DNA of 6,546 nucleotides, taken from assembly GCA_030146905.1 (NCBI GenBank), contig JASLAV010000816.1, forward strand, positions 1 to 6,546, given 5' to 3'. Under the pieces are notes generated by a model. The model was not told the DNA's origin. It saw nothing but the letters and a program-made list of their open reading frames with translations, and did no database searches. Positions 1 through 6,252 of this stretch are shown in pieces. Numbering within the stretch: position 1 is the stretch's first letter; every line of letters begins with the position of its first letter. The position numbers and the translations under genes were made by a program. The stretch is from Lentzea sp. (GTDB lineage: Bacteria > Actinomycetota > Actinomycetes > Mycobacteriales > Pseudonocardiaceae).

Positions 1-347
1 CCGTGGACCGCGATGCCGACCAGGTCGAGGTCCTGGGTGTGGACCTTGCGGACGGCGGCGCGGTTGTCCTCGTCGTTGCCGGTGGCGAACAGGTCGGCCG
101 TGAAGATCGTCATCGGCTGCTGACGGTTCAGCGCGCGCTCGTGGGCCTTCTTGACCAGGTCCTTGTCGCCCTGCAGGACCACGACGGGCTGGCCGAACAT
201 CGAGAGGTACTGCACGTCGTCGGCGTCCACGTAGGGCTCACCGCGCAGCGTCTCCGGCAGGCCGCTCACGAGGAAGGCGGTGACGTTCAGCGCCTGCCAG
301 CCGGCCAGGTCGTCCCGCAGCAGCACAGCGATCTTGGTGTCGAACAT
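1..347 (-). CDS. DUF2000 family protein, N-terminal 115 residues (3' end outside window)
   Basis: Reading the minus strand from the ATG at 345-347 gives an open frame that runs off the left edge. It begins MFDTKIAVLLRDDL, followed by LNVTAFL near residue 20, GEPYVDADDVQYLSMF near 36-51, QPVVV near 53-57, and DLFATGNDEDNRAAV near 85-99. These match the N-terminal pattern I know for DUF2000 (PF09391), small proteins of about 140 aa with a peptidyl-tRNA-hydrolase-2-like fold, so roughly the last 25 residues are missing. The biochemical role of the family is not established. No Shine-Dalgarno sequence precedes the ATG. The gene diverges from an AraC-family regulator across 49 bp, an arrangement that suggests the regulator controls it. 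The plus-strand ORF over the same bases is a shadow, with no family resemblance. Confidence 0.85.
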   Translation of the reverse strand, partial: MFDTKIAVLLRDDLAGWQALNVTAFLVSGLPETLRGEPYVDADDVQYLSMFGQPVVVLQGDKDLVKKAHERALNRQQPMTIFTADLFATGNDEDNRAAVRKVHTQDLDLVGIAVH

Positions 348-384
348 GGACACACGATCGCGGGCACGCGGGTCAGGCGTCTTG

Positions 385-390
385 TACGTT
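385..390 (+). promoter_or_regulatory. Candidate -10 box for a leaderless AraC transcript
   Basis: TACGTT fits the TANNNT pattern and lies 6 nt before the ATG at 397. That is the spacing expected when transcription starts at the start codon, as is common in actinomycetes. No Shine-Dalgarno sequence is present and no convincing -35 box is seen. The call is weak because a six-base match with two fixed ends is easily met by chance. Confidence 0.35.
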
Positions 391-396
391 TTTGAC

Positions 397-1158
397 ATGA
401 CCGTCGCGGCCTGGAAGCCGGCGGTGGAAGGCATCAGGGAGGTCTTCCACGCCTCCTTCACCACGCACGTCTACCCGGCGCACACGCACGACGCCTGGAC
501 GTTGATGCTGCTCGACACCGGTGCCGTGCGCTACGAGCTGGACCGGCACGAGCACGGCGCCCTCGTGCACGGCGTCACGCTGCTGCCACCGCACGTGCCG
601 CACGACGGCCGGTCAGCCCATCCGACCGGCTTCCACAAGCGCGTGCTGTACCTCGACGACTCCGTGCTGCCGTCGGACCTGGTCGGCAAGGCCGTCGACA
701 CGCCGATGCTGGTCGATCCGCTGCTGCGGCAGCGCGTGCACCAGCTGCACCTGGCGCTGGACGAGCCGTTCGAGGCGTCGAGCAGGCTCGCGCTGATCAC
801 CGAACGCCTCACGCACCACTTCGCGGGCTCCGAACCGGTGCGGCACGCCGACCCGACGCTGGCCGACCGGCTGCGCCAGCTCCTCGACGCGTCGCTGCCG
901 GACGGGATGACGCTGAACGCGGCCGCCCAGGAGCTGCAGACGAGCCCGACGCACCTCGTGCGGGCGTTCAGCCGGCGGTTCGGCCTGCCGCCACACCGGT
1001 ACCTGACCGGGCGGCGGGTCGATCTCGCCCGCGGGTTCCTCGTGGAGGGACGGTCCGCGGCGGAGGCGGCGGTGCTGGCCGGGTTCCACGACCAGTCGCA
1101 CCTGACGCGCCACTTCCGCCGTGTGCTGGGTACGAGTCCTGGCAGGTTCGTACGCTGA
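397..1158 (+). CDS. AraC-family transcriptional regulator (cupin sensor plus double HTH)
   Basis: This is a 253-aa regulator. The N-terminal half (about 15-90) is a cupin-like AraC_binding domain with PAHTHDAW at 27-34 and LLPPHVPHD at 62-70, the usual histidine-bearing strands of these sensor domains. The C-terminal half is the AraC/XylS DNA-binding domain. Its first HTH starts near 172 (TLNAAAQELQTSPTHLVRAF), and the second contains GFHDQSHLTRHFRR at 229-242, ending in the family signature LGTSPGRF. The frame is open back to 280, but I chose ATG 397 because the cupin homology starts just after it and the longer N-terminus would overlap the divergent DUF2000 gene. No ribosome-binding site precedes 397, so a leaderless transcript is plausible. 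The likely target is the divergent DUF2000 gene. The effector cannot be read from the sequence. The stop lies 4 bp before the next gene. Confidence 0.92.
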   Translation: MTVAAWKPAVEGIREVFHASFTTHVYPAHTHDAWTLMLLDTGAVRYELDRHEHGALVHGVTLLPPHVPHDGRSAHPTGFHKRVLYLDDSVLPSDLVGKAVDTPMLVDPLLRQRVHQLHLALDEPFEASSRLALITERLTHHFAGSEPVRHADPTLADRLRQLLDASLPDGMTLNAAAQELQTSPTHLVRAFSRRFGLPPHRYLTGRRVDLARGFLVEGRSAAEAAVLAGFHDQSHLTRHFRRVLGTSPGRFVR

Positions 1159-1162
1159 CACC

Positions 1163-3760
1163 GTGCACGTCGGCATTCTCGGCCCCGTTGAGGCGCATTC
1201 CCCCGCGGGCAGGATCGCGCTGGGTGGTCCACGGCCGCGGACCCTGCTGGCGCTGCTCGCGATGCGGGTGGGCGAGATCGTCCCGCTCGACCGGCTGATC
1301 GACGAGCTCTACGGCGAGGAGCCACCGTCCGACGCGGCGAACGCCCTGCAGGGGCAGGTGTCCCGGTTGCGCCGGGCGCTCGGCGACCCAGCGCTGATCG
1401 AGTTCCACCCCGCCGGCTACCGGCTGGCCATCGAACCGGAACTGGTCGACGCGCACCGGTTCGCCTCGCTCGCGGCAGAGGGCCGCCAGGCGCTGGAACA
1501 GGGCGATCCGGTGGCGGCGGAGTCGCTGCTGTCCGAAGCGCTGCGGCTCTGGCGCGGCCCCGCGCTCGCCGACGTCGCCGCCGCGGACCACGCGACCCGT
1601 CTCGAACAACAGCGGTCCGCCGCCACGAACGCGCTGGTCGCCGCACGGATCCGGCTCGGAAGGGCCGACGTGCGGGAGGTCCAGGAGCTGGTGCGGCAGA
1701 ACCCGCTCGACGAACGGCTGCGCGGCTACCTGATGCAGGCGCTGAACCAGGACGGCCGCCAAGCGGAGGCGTTGCGGGCGTTCGAGGACGCACGGGCGTT
1801 GCTCGCCGACGAGCTCGGCGCCGACCCGTCACCCGAGCTGCGGGCCGTTCACCTGCAGATCCTGCGCGGGCAGACCCACCGCGAGCTGCCGGCGCAGCTC
1901 ACCAGCTTCGTCGGCAGGCAGGAGGAGCTGCGGCGGCTCGCGGCGCTGACGTCCCGGCTCGTCACGCTCACCGGTCCCGGCGGCGCGGGCAAGACCAGGC
2001 TCGCGTTGCAGGCCGCTCCCCCGTCGGCGGTGTTCGTGGACCTGGCGCCGGTCAGGGACGTCGCGGCGGCGGTCCTGCACGCGCTGGGGCTCAAGGAAAC
2101 CGTGCTGGAACCGGCGGACCGGCTCACGCTCGCGCTGCGCGACCGCGACACGACGCTGGTCCTGGACAACTGCGAACACGTCGTCGTCCAGGCGGCCCAC
2201 CTGGCCCAGCACCTGCTCAGCACGTGCCCGTCGCTGCGGATCCTCGCCACGAGCCGGGAACCGCTGGGCATCACGGGCGAGACGCTGTGCCCGGTGCCGC
2301 CGCTGGAACCGGAGCAGAGCGCAGCGCTGTTCACCGACCGCGCCCGGCTCGTGAACGCGGCCTTCGTGCAGGACCGGCACACCGCCGACATCTGCCGCGA
2401 GCTGGACGGCCTGCCGCTCGCCATCGAGCTCGCCGCCGCGCGCACGCGGACGTTGACCACGCAGGAGATCTCCGACCGGCTGAACGACCGCTTCCGCCTG
2501 CTCACCAAGGGAAACCGCGCCGCCGCTCCACGCCACCAGACGCTGCGCGCCGTCGTGGAGTGGAGCTGGGACCTGCTCACCGAGGACGAACGCGACCTCG
2601 CCGCCTGCCTCGCCACGTTCAGCGGCGGGGCGACGCTGGAGGCCGTGGAACAGGTGTGCCTGCACGACGTCGAGGTGCTGGAGGCGCTGGTGGACAAGTC
2701 GTTGGTGGAGGCCAACGACGGTCGCTACCGCATGCTGGAGACCATCCGCGAGTTCTGCTCGCAGCACAAACGGGTCGACGCCGAGCACGCGTCCTACTTC
2801 CACGCGCTGGCCCGCCGCGCGGATCCGGAGTTGCGCCGGCAGAACCAGGTCGAGTGGTTCACCCGGCTGACCGCCGAGCACGCCAACCTGGTGCAGGCCG
2901 TCGAGTGGGCCACCGAGCACGATCCCGAGCGGGCGCTGCAGCTCGTCAGCGACCTCGCGTGGTACTGGTACGTCAAGGGCAGCCGCGCGGAAGTCCAAGG
3001 CGTGACGAGGAAACTCCTCGCACGCGTGCCGGAGCAGTCCACAGAGGAGTACACGGTTCTGCTGGCGCTGGCCGCCCCGGAACGCGTGCAGGAGAAGCTC
3101 CTCCTGCTGCGCGGACCGATCAGGCAACCGTTCGTGCTCATCGCGTGGGCCATGCTGACCGGCCCGCCGGACCCGTCCGCCCCGCGCACCCCGCTGCAGG
3201 ACGAGGTCGAGAACAGCGAGGACCCGTGGGTCCAGGGCCTGATCGGGTTCAGCAACGCCTACACGGCCTGGGCCGCGAGCGGTGACCGGCCCAGAGCGGT
3301 CGCGGAGTCGAGGGCGGCGCTGCTGCGGTTCCAGGAGCTGGGCGAACGCTGGGGATCGGCCCAGGTCCTGGACGTGCTGGCCACCCTCACCGAGGACCCG
3401 CGGGAAGCACTCGCGCTGACCGACGAGGCGTTGCGGGCCGTGGCGGAGCTGGGTGCCACGGAGGAGCTCGCCGAACTGCGCGCGCGACGCGCCGACCGGT
3501 TGCTCGACGTCGACCAGGACCAGGCGGAACGCGACTACCACCTGGCACTGGAGCTGGCGGCGCGGGCGGGCCTGGCCGCCACGCGGGCGCTCGCGAACGC
3601 CGGCCTCGCCGAGATCGCCCGGCGCAGGGGCGATCCGGCGCGCGCCGAGGCGTTGCTGAGGGAAGCTCAGCAGGAGCTCGGTTTCGGCTGGATGCACGCG
3701 GCGGTGCAGCAGCAGGTCGACGAGGCCCTCAGCGCACTGGTGCGTAGTCGGGGAGCTTGA
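1163..3760 (+). CDS. BTAD/AfsR-type transcriptional regulator with NB-ARC ATPase and TPR-like C-terminus
   Basis: This is a multidomain signal-integrating regulator of 865 aa. Residues 1-90 form an OmpR/PhoB-type winged helix, opening VHVGILGPVEAHSPAG and ending GYRLAI at 85-90. Residues 95-235 form the bacterial transcriptional activation domain (VDAHRF to ELGADPSPELRAVH). An STAND/NB-ARC ATPase follows: TSFVGRQEEL, Walker A GPGGAGKT at 271-278, Walker B LVLD at 332-335, ATSREPLG at 362-369, and GLPLA at 416-420. A winged-helix segment spans about 460-531, from TLRAVVEWSWDLL to RYRMLETIREF. The remainder is alpha-helical and resembles degenerate TPRs. ATP-driven conformational switching is known for the family; the ligand and target genes are unknown. 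I chose GTG 1163 over ATG 1121 because the winged helix begins there and it is 4 bp after the AraC stop, which suggests translational coupling. The 3' end overlaps the convergent monooxygenase gene by 32 bp, so that gene is an obvious but unproven target. Confidence 0.93.
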   Translation: MHVGILGPVEAHSPAGRIALGGPRPRTLLALLAMRVGEIVPLDRLIDELYGEEPPSDAANALQGQVSRLRRALGDPALIEFHPAGYRLAIEPELVDAHRFASLAAEGRQALEQGDPVAAESLLSEALRLWRGPALADVAAADHATRLEQQRSAATNALVAARIRLGRADVREVQELVRQNPLDERLRGYLMQALNQDGRQAEALRAFEDARALLADELGADPSPELRAVHLQILRGQTHRELPAQLTSFVGRQEELRRLAALTSRLVTLTGPGGAGKTRLALQAAPPSAVFVDLAPVRDVAAAVLHALGLKETVLEPADRLTLALRDRDTTLVLDNCEHVVVQAAHLAQHLLSTCPSLRILATSREPLGITGETLCPVPPLEPEQSAALFTDRARLVNAAFVQDRHTADICRELDGLPLAIELAAARTRTLTTQEISDRLNDRFRLLTKGNRAAAPRHQTLRAVVEWSWDLLTEDERDLAACLATFSGGATLEAVEQVCLHDVEVLEALVDKSLVEANDGRYRMLETIREFCSQHKRVDAEHASYFHALARRADPELRRQNQVEWFTRLTAEHANLVQAVEWATEHDPERALQLVSDLAWYWYVKGSRAEVQGVTRKLLARVPEQSTEEYTVLLALAAPERVQEKLLLLRGPIRQPFVLIAWAMLTGPPDPSAPRTPLQDEVENSEDPWVQGLIGFSNAYTAWAASGDRPRAVAESRAALLRFQELGERWGSAQVLDVLATLTEDPREALALTDEALRAVAELGATEELAELRARRADRLLDVDQDQAERDYHLALELAARAGLAATRALANAGLAEIARRRGDPARAEALLREAQQELGFGWMHAAVQQQVDEALSALVRSRGA

Positions 3761-4751
3761 TCGCGGTCGCCGCCTTCACGTCCATCCGCGCGAACACCGG
3801 CATCTTCGGCAGCAGCGCGAACATCCTGTCCCGCGCCCACATCCCGAGGCGGGTCGCCGGGGCGAGGAACGGTCCGGGGTTGCCCTGGCACCCGCGCGCG
3901 TACGGGCCGATCAGGGCCTCGTAGCGGGCGAAGGCGTCACCGCCGGCCGCCATCTCCCCCGCCAGCACGTAGGCGGAGACGACCGCGAGCCCGGTCCCCA
4001 TGCCGCCCAGCGTGGACCCGTACCCGGCGTCGCCGATCAGCGTGACGCGGCCCGAGCTGACCGACGGCATCCTGACCTGGCTGATCGAGTCGAAGTAGAC
4101 GCCCTGCGGGACCACCTCGTCCGGCATCAGCTCCGGCGGCACCGGCGACCTGTACATCAGCCACCCCGGCGAGGTCAGGACCCCCGGCGAGCACGTCAGG
4201 TCGTGGTCGTCGCCGTCGGCGTCCCAGATCGCGAAGTAGTAGCCCTGGAACTTCGGCCGGTAGGACGGGAAGACCAGGCGCCGGACGCCGGACCTCATCC
4301 CGTCGGCGCCGATCACGAAGTCGAACCGCCGTGAGAGGCCGTGCGCGAACGTCACGTCCACGCCGTCACCGTCGTCGTGCAGCGAGGTGATCCAGTCGCC
4401 GAACACGTACTCCGTGTCGGCCGCGGTCAGTTCGTGAAGAAGGCGCGAGAGGTCACCGCGGAGGATCTCCACGTCCCCCGCGGTGAACGATGCGGGCAAC
4501 CGTGCCCGTTCACGTCCGTCGAGGCCGCGGAACACCATGTCCCGCGGCGACGTCCGCGCGGCCATCACCGCGTCGAGCACACCCATCCGCCTCAGCACGG
4601 ACAGGTGCGCCTCGCCACGGAAGTCCACGGCTTGGCCGCCGCCGCGCAGCGACGGCGCCCGTTCCACGACGGTCGGTGAGAAGCCGAAGTGCCGCAACCA
4701 GTGCGCGAGCGCGGGCCCGGCGATTCCCGCTCCCGAGATCAGTACGTCCAT
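3729..4751 (-). CDS. FAD-dependent monooxygenase (PHBH-fold, group A flavin hydroxylase type), shortened
   Basis: This is a predicted cytoplasmic flavoprotein of 340 aa. The N-terminal Rossmann motif is GAGIAG at 7-12, with E30-R31 ending the second strand to bind the FAD ribose. RGDL lies at 98-101. The DG motif (IGADG, 147-151) and the GD motif (LIGDAGY, 238-244) are followed by GGMGTGLAV, as in aromatic hydroxylases and TetX-like enzymes. Relatives that I recall are about 380-400 aa. The shortfall falls between YYFAIWD (171-177) and YFDSISQVRM (219-228), the substrate-side region, so substrate range or activity may differ. It is the last gene of a minus-strand run, 35 bp after the DUF305 gene. 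Its ATG is preceded by a pyrimidine run rather than a Shine-Dalgarno sequence. The 3' end lies inside the BTAD gene. The substrate is unknown; roles in detoxification or specialised metabolism are both possible. Confidence 0.9.
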   Translation of the reverse strand: MDVLISGAGIAGPALAHWLRHFGFSPTVVERAPSLRGGGQAVDFRGEAHLSVLRRMGVLDAVMAARTSPRDMVFRGLDGRERARLPASFTAGDVEILRGDLSRLLHELTAADTEYVFGDWITSLHDDGDGVDVTFAHGLSRRFDFVIGADGMRSGVRRLVFPSYRPKFQGYYFAIWDADGDDHDLTCSPGVLTSPGWLMYRSPVPPELMPDEVVPQGVYFDSISQVRMPSVSSGRVTLIGDAGYGSTLGGMGTGLAVVSAYVLAGEMAAGGDAFARYEALIGPYARGCQGNPGPFLAPATRLGMWARDRMFALLPKMPVFARMDVKAATAIKLPDYAPVR

Positions 4752-4786
4752 GCGGAGGAGGATTCGCCGGCCCGCTGACCGAACGC

Positions 4787-5389
4787 CTACGACTGGCTGA
4801 TGATCTTGAGCATCTGCTGGACCTGGCCCTGCCGCGTGGTGATCACGCGTTCCGCGTAGGCCGTGGCCTCGGGGTTCATGCCTTCCTTCTTCTCCGTGAG
4901 GGACATCTCCACGGCGGAGCCCTGGTGTCCGGCCATCAGGTTGAGGAAGGAGGCGTCGAGCTCGGCCCCGTTCTTGTTCTTGGTGTCGTCGATGACCTTC
5001 GCGTCGAGCAACGGCTCACCTCCGTGGGCGGCGTGCAGGTTCGCACCGCCCCCTTCCGGCTTGCCCCACAGCTTGAGCCACGACTTCAGCATCGAGAGCT
5101 CCTCGCGCTGGGTGGCGTCGATCGCGCCGGCGAGGTCCTTGGCCTCCTGCCTGGTCGCCTTGGCCAGCGCCACCTGCGACAGGCTGATGCCCAGCTGCAG
5201 GTGGTCCACCATCATCTGCACGTACGTCACGTCCGCGTCGTTGAACCTCGCGCTGGCGGCGGGTGCAGGTGGTGCGGTGGAGGACGCATCGTGACCGTGG
5301 GCCTCCTGGCCCGCCGGCACGACCGCCTCTCCACCGCACCCCGCCAGTGCCAGGACCGCGACCACGACCGCGATCACCGGGCGCTTCAC
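4787..5389 (-). CDS. DUF305 domain lipoprotein, candidate periplasm-side metal (copper) binder
   Basis: This is a 200-aa exported lipoprotein. It has a short basic start (MKRP), a hydrophobic stretch at 5-16, and lipobox LAGC with Cys18 as the predicted lipidated residue. An Ala/Pro/His-rich spacer containing HGH (31-33) follows, then a helical DUF305 domain from FNDADV (49-54) to the end, with the two family half-repeats around MMVDHLQ (59-65) and LMAGHQGSAVEM (151-162). Family members usually show HH in both half-repeats; here each has a single His (63 and 155). Met59, 60, 100, 152, 162 and 193 and His119/122 are further possible soft-metal ligands. A cyanobacterial DUF305 protein, CopM, is known to bind copper; copper binding here is inferred. 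The GTG start at 5387-5389 is 4 bp after the LPMO stop, and a GGGAG 13 nt upstream is a weak, distant ribosome-binding site, so translation is probably coupled to the copper-enzyme gene. Confidence 0.9.
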   Translation of the reverse strand: MKRPVIAVVVAVLALAGCGGEAVVPAGQEAHGHDASSTAPPAPAASARFNDADVTYVQMMVDHLQLGISLSQVALAKATRQEAKDLAGAIDATQREELSMLKSWLKLWGKPEGGGANLHAAHGGEPLLDAKVIDDTKNKNGAELDASFLNLMAGHQGSAVEMSLTEKKEGMNPEATAYAERVITTRQGQVQQMLKIISQS

Positions 5390-5393
5390 AGGA

Positions 5394-6143
5394 TCAGACC
5401 CGCTCCCACAACGCCGCCACGTTCGGCGGCTCCCAGCCGGTCAGCGAGGTGTGGGCCTGACGGCACCGGTAGTTGGCACCGCCGTAGCTGACCTGCGCAC
5501 CGACCGCGTACGACACGTTCGGAGCCCACGTGCCACCGGCAGGGGGCGGCGTGGTGGTGGAGGAGGTCGGCGGGTTGGTCGTCGTGACCGGGGGCTTCGT
5601 CGTCGTGGTGGTGGGCGGGGGCTGCGTGCCACCACCGTTGATGTTGACGTCGATGCAGGAGTAGAACGCGTTGCCCGTGTCGGCGATGTTCCAGATCGCG
5701 AGGATCTTCTGCCGACCGGAGAACCCGCTCAGGTTGATGTTGTGCCGCACCGGGTCGACCGGTGCCGCGTTGCCGCCGTCGATGAAGGCGACGCGCGTGC
5801 CGTTGATGAAGTACTCGTAGTTGCTCGTCTTGTGCCGGGCCGTGAAGGTCCAGCCGACGGTCAGGTTGGTGCCGGTGCTGGTGGCCTGCCAGCCCTTGTT
5901 GTCGTCGTTCAGCTCTTCGAAGTCGCCGCGAGCGCCGTTGCAGTTCTTCAAGCCCTTGGGGCCTTCAGCGCTCTGGGGCTCCCACGTGGGAGCCCCGCAG
6001 GGGACCATCTTCAGCGCACACTGCGCCGTACGGCTGGGCGGTGACGACACGTAACCATGCGCACTCGCTGAACCGACCGGTGTGATGAACACGATGGCGG
6101 GGACAGCGGCCATGACCAGCGCCACTTTTCGGGTGAGTTTCAT
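5394..6143 (-). CDS. AA10 lytic polysaccharide monooxygenase with C-terminal CBM5/12
   Basis: This is a secreted copper enzyme of 249 aa that oxidatively cleaves crystalline polysaccharide, most likely chitin. A Sec signal (basic MKLTRK, hydrophobic core, ending SASA at 25-28) leaves His29 at the mature N-terminus (HGYVSSPPSR). His29 and His104 (TARH, 101-104) form the histidine brace, and Phe160 in NAFY is the expected axial residue. WEPQS (54-58), W151 and D155 correspond to the chitin-binding surface and active-site region of CBP21, the Serratia enzyme. Cysteines 42/49 and 68/163 could form disulfides. The catalytic domain (29-169) is followed by a Pro/Thr linker (about 170-203) and a chitin-binding CBM5/12 (about 204-249; aromatics W206, Y212, Y220, Y225, W237, W246). 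An AAGGAG lies 10 nt before the ATG. Transcription appears to be controlled by a DasR-type operator. It is the first gene of the minus-strand run. Confidence 0.96.
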   Translation of the reverse strand: MKLTRKVALVMAAVPAIVFITPVGSASAHGYVSSPPSRTAQCALKMVPCGAPTWEPQSAEGPKGLKNCNGARGDFEELNDDNKGWQATSTGTNLTVGWTFTARHKTSNYEYFINGTRVAFIDGGNAAPVDPVRHNINLSGFSGRQKILAIWNIADTGNAFYSCIDVNINGGGTQPPPTTTTTKPPVTTTNPPTSSTTTPPPAGGTWAPNVSYAVGAQVSYGGANYRCRQAHTSLTGWEPPNVAALWERV

Positions 6144-6153
6144 TCCGTCCGAA

Positions 6154-6159
6154 CTCCTT
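6154..6159 (-). promoter_or_regulatory. Shine-Dalgarno sequence of the LPMO gene
   Basis: The minus strand reads AAGGAG, ending 10 nt before the ATG at 6141-6143. It is the only strong ribosome-binding site among the genes in this window and supports the chosen LPMO start, which also gives a proper signal peptide. Confidence 0.8.
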
Positions 6160-6204
6160 GGATCGTTCCCATGCAGGGGAGCCCCTCACGGGGGCGGGAA
6201 CCGG

Positions 6205-6220
6205 GAGCGCTGCAGCGCTC
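6205..6220. repeat. Perfect 16-bp palindrome GAGCGCTGCAGCGCTC in the LPMO leader
   Basis: The 8-base arms are exactly complementary with no spacer. It lies between the predicted transcription start and the ribosome-binding site of the LPMO gene. Its centre (6212.5) is 32 bp from the centre of the DasR-type palindrome, about three helical turns. It could be a second protein-binding site or, in the RNA, part of a leader stem. There is no U-run after it, so it is not a terminator. I do not recognise the sequence as a known operator. Confidence 0.75.
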
Positions 6221-6236
6221 GCCGAACCAGTTTCGG

Positions 6237-6252
6237 TATGGTCTAGACCATA
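6237..6252. promoter_or_regulatory. DasR-responsive element (dre) operator upstream of the LPMO gene
   Basis: TATGGTCTAGACCATA is a perfect 16-bp palindrome containing TGGTCTAGACCA. That is the core of the element bound by DasR, the GntR-family regulator of chitin and N-acetylglucosamine use in streptomycetes, and it matches the repeats long known in Streptomyces chitinase promoters. DasR is released by aminosugar phosphates, so induction during chitin breakdown is expected. The first half of the operator is the -10 box of the LPMO promoter, which implies repression by blocking RNA polymerase. The cognate regulator is not encoded in this window. The site might also affect the divergent ORF starting at 6408. 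Confidence 0.88.

Noticed and set aside
280..396. Longer AraC protein starting at 280
   Set aside because: The added residues have no cupin character and would overlap the first 68 bp of the divergent DUF2000 gene.
392..397. Exact TTGACA (-35 consensus) on the plus strand at the AraC start codon
   Set aside because: It overlaps the ATG, and no -10-like hexamer follows at 16-19 bp; best explained as chance.
1121..1162. Upstream ATG at 1121 as the start of the BTAD regulator
   Set aside because: It lies within the AraC coding region and adds 14 residues before the conserved HVGILGPVE start of the winged helix; GTG 1163 fits the family better.
531..1832. Long minus-strand frame (433 codons) over the AraC and BTAD genes, and similar long Arg/Pro-rich frames elsewhere
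   Set aside because: The low-complexity Arg/Ala/Pro/Ser composition is typical of antisense shadows in GC-rich DNA; the plus-strand genes have clear domains.
3732..3745. Inverted repeat CGCAC-TG-GTGCG in the convergent overlap as a bidirectional terminator
   Set aside because: The arms are 5 bp, the loop only 2 nt, and there is no T-run on either side; both strands are also coding here.
5530..5635. Repetitive GTCGTCGTGGTGGTG-like DNA as a functional repeat
   Set aside because: It encodes the Pro/Thr linker of the LPMO; the repetition follows from Thr and Pro codons.
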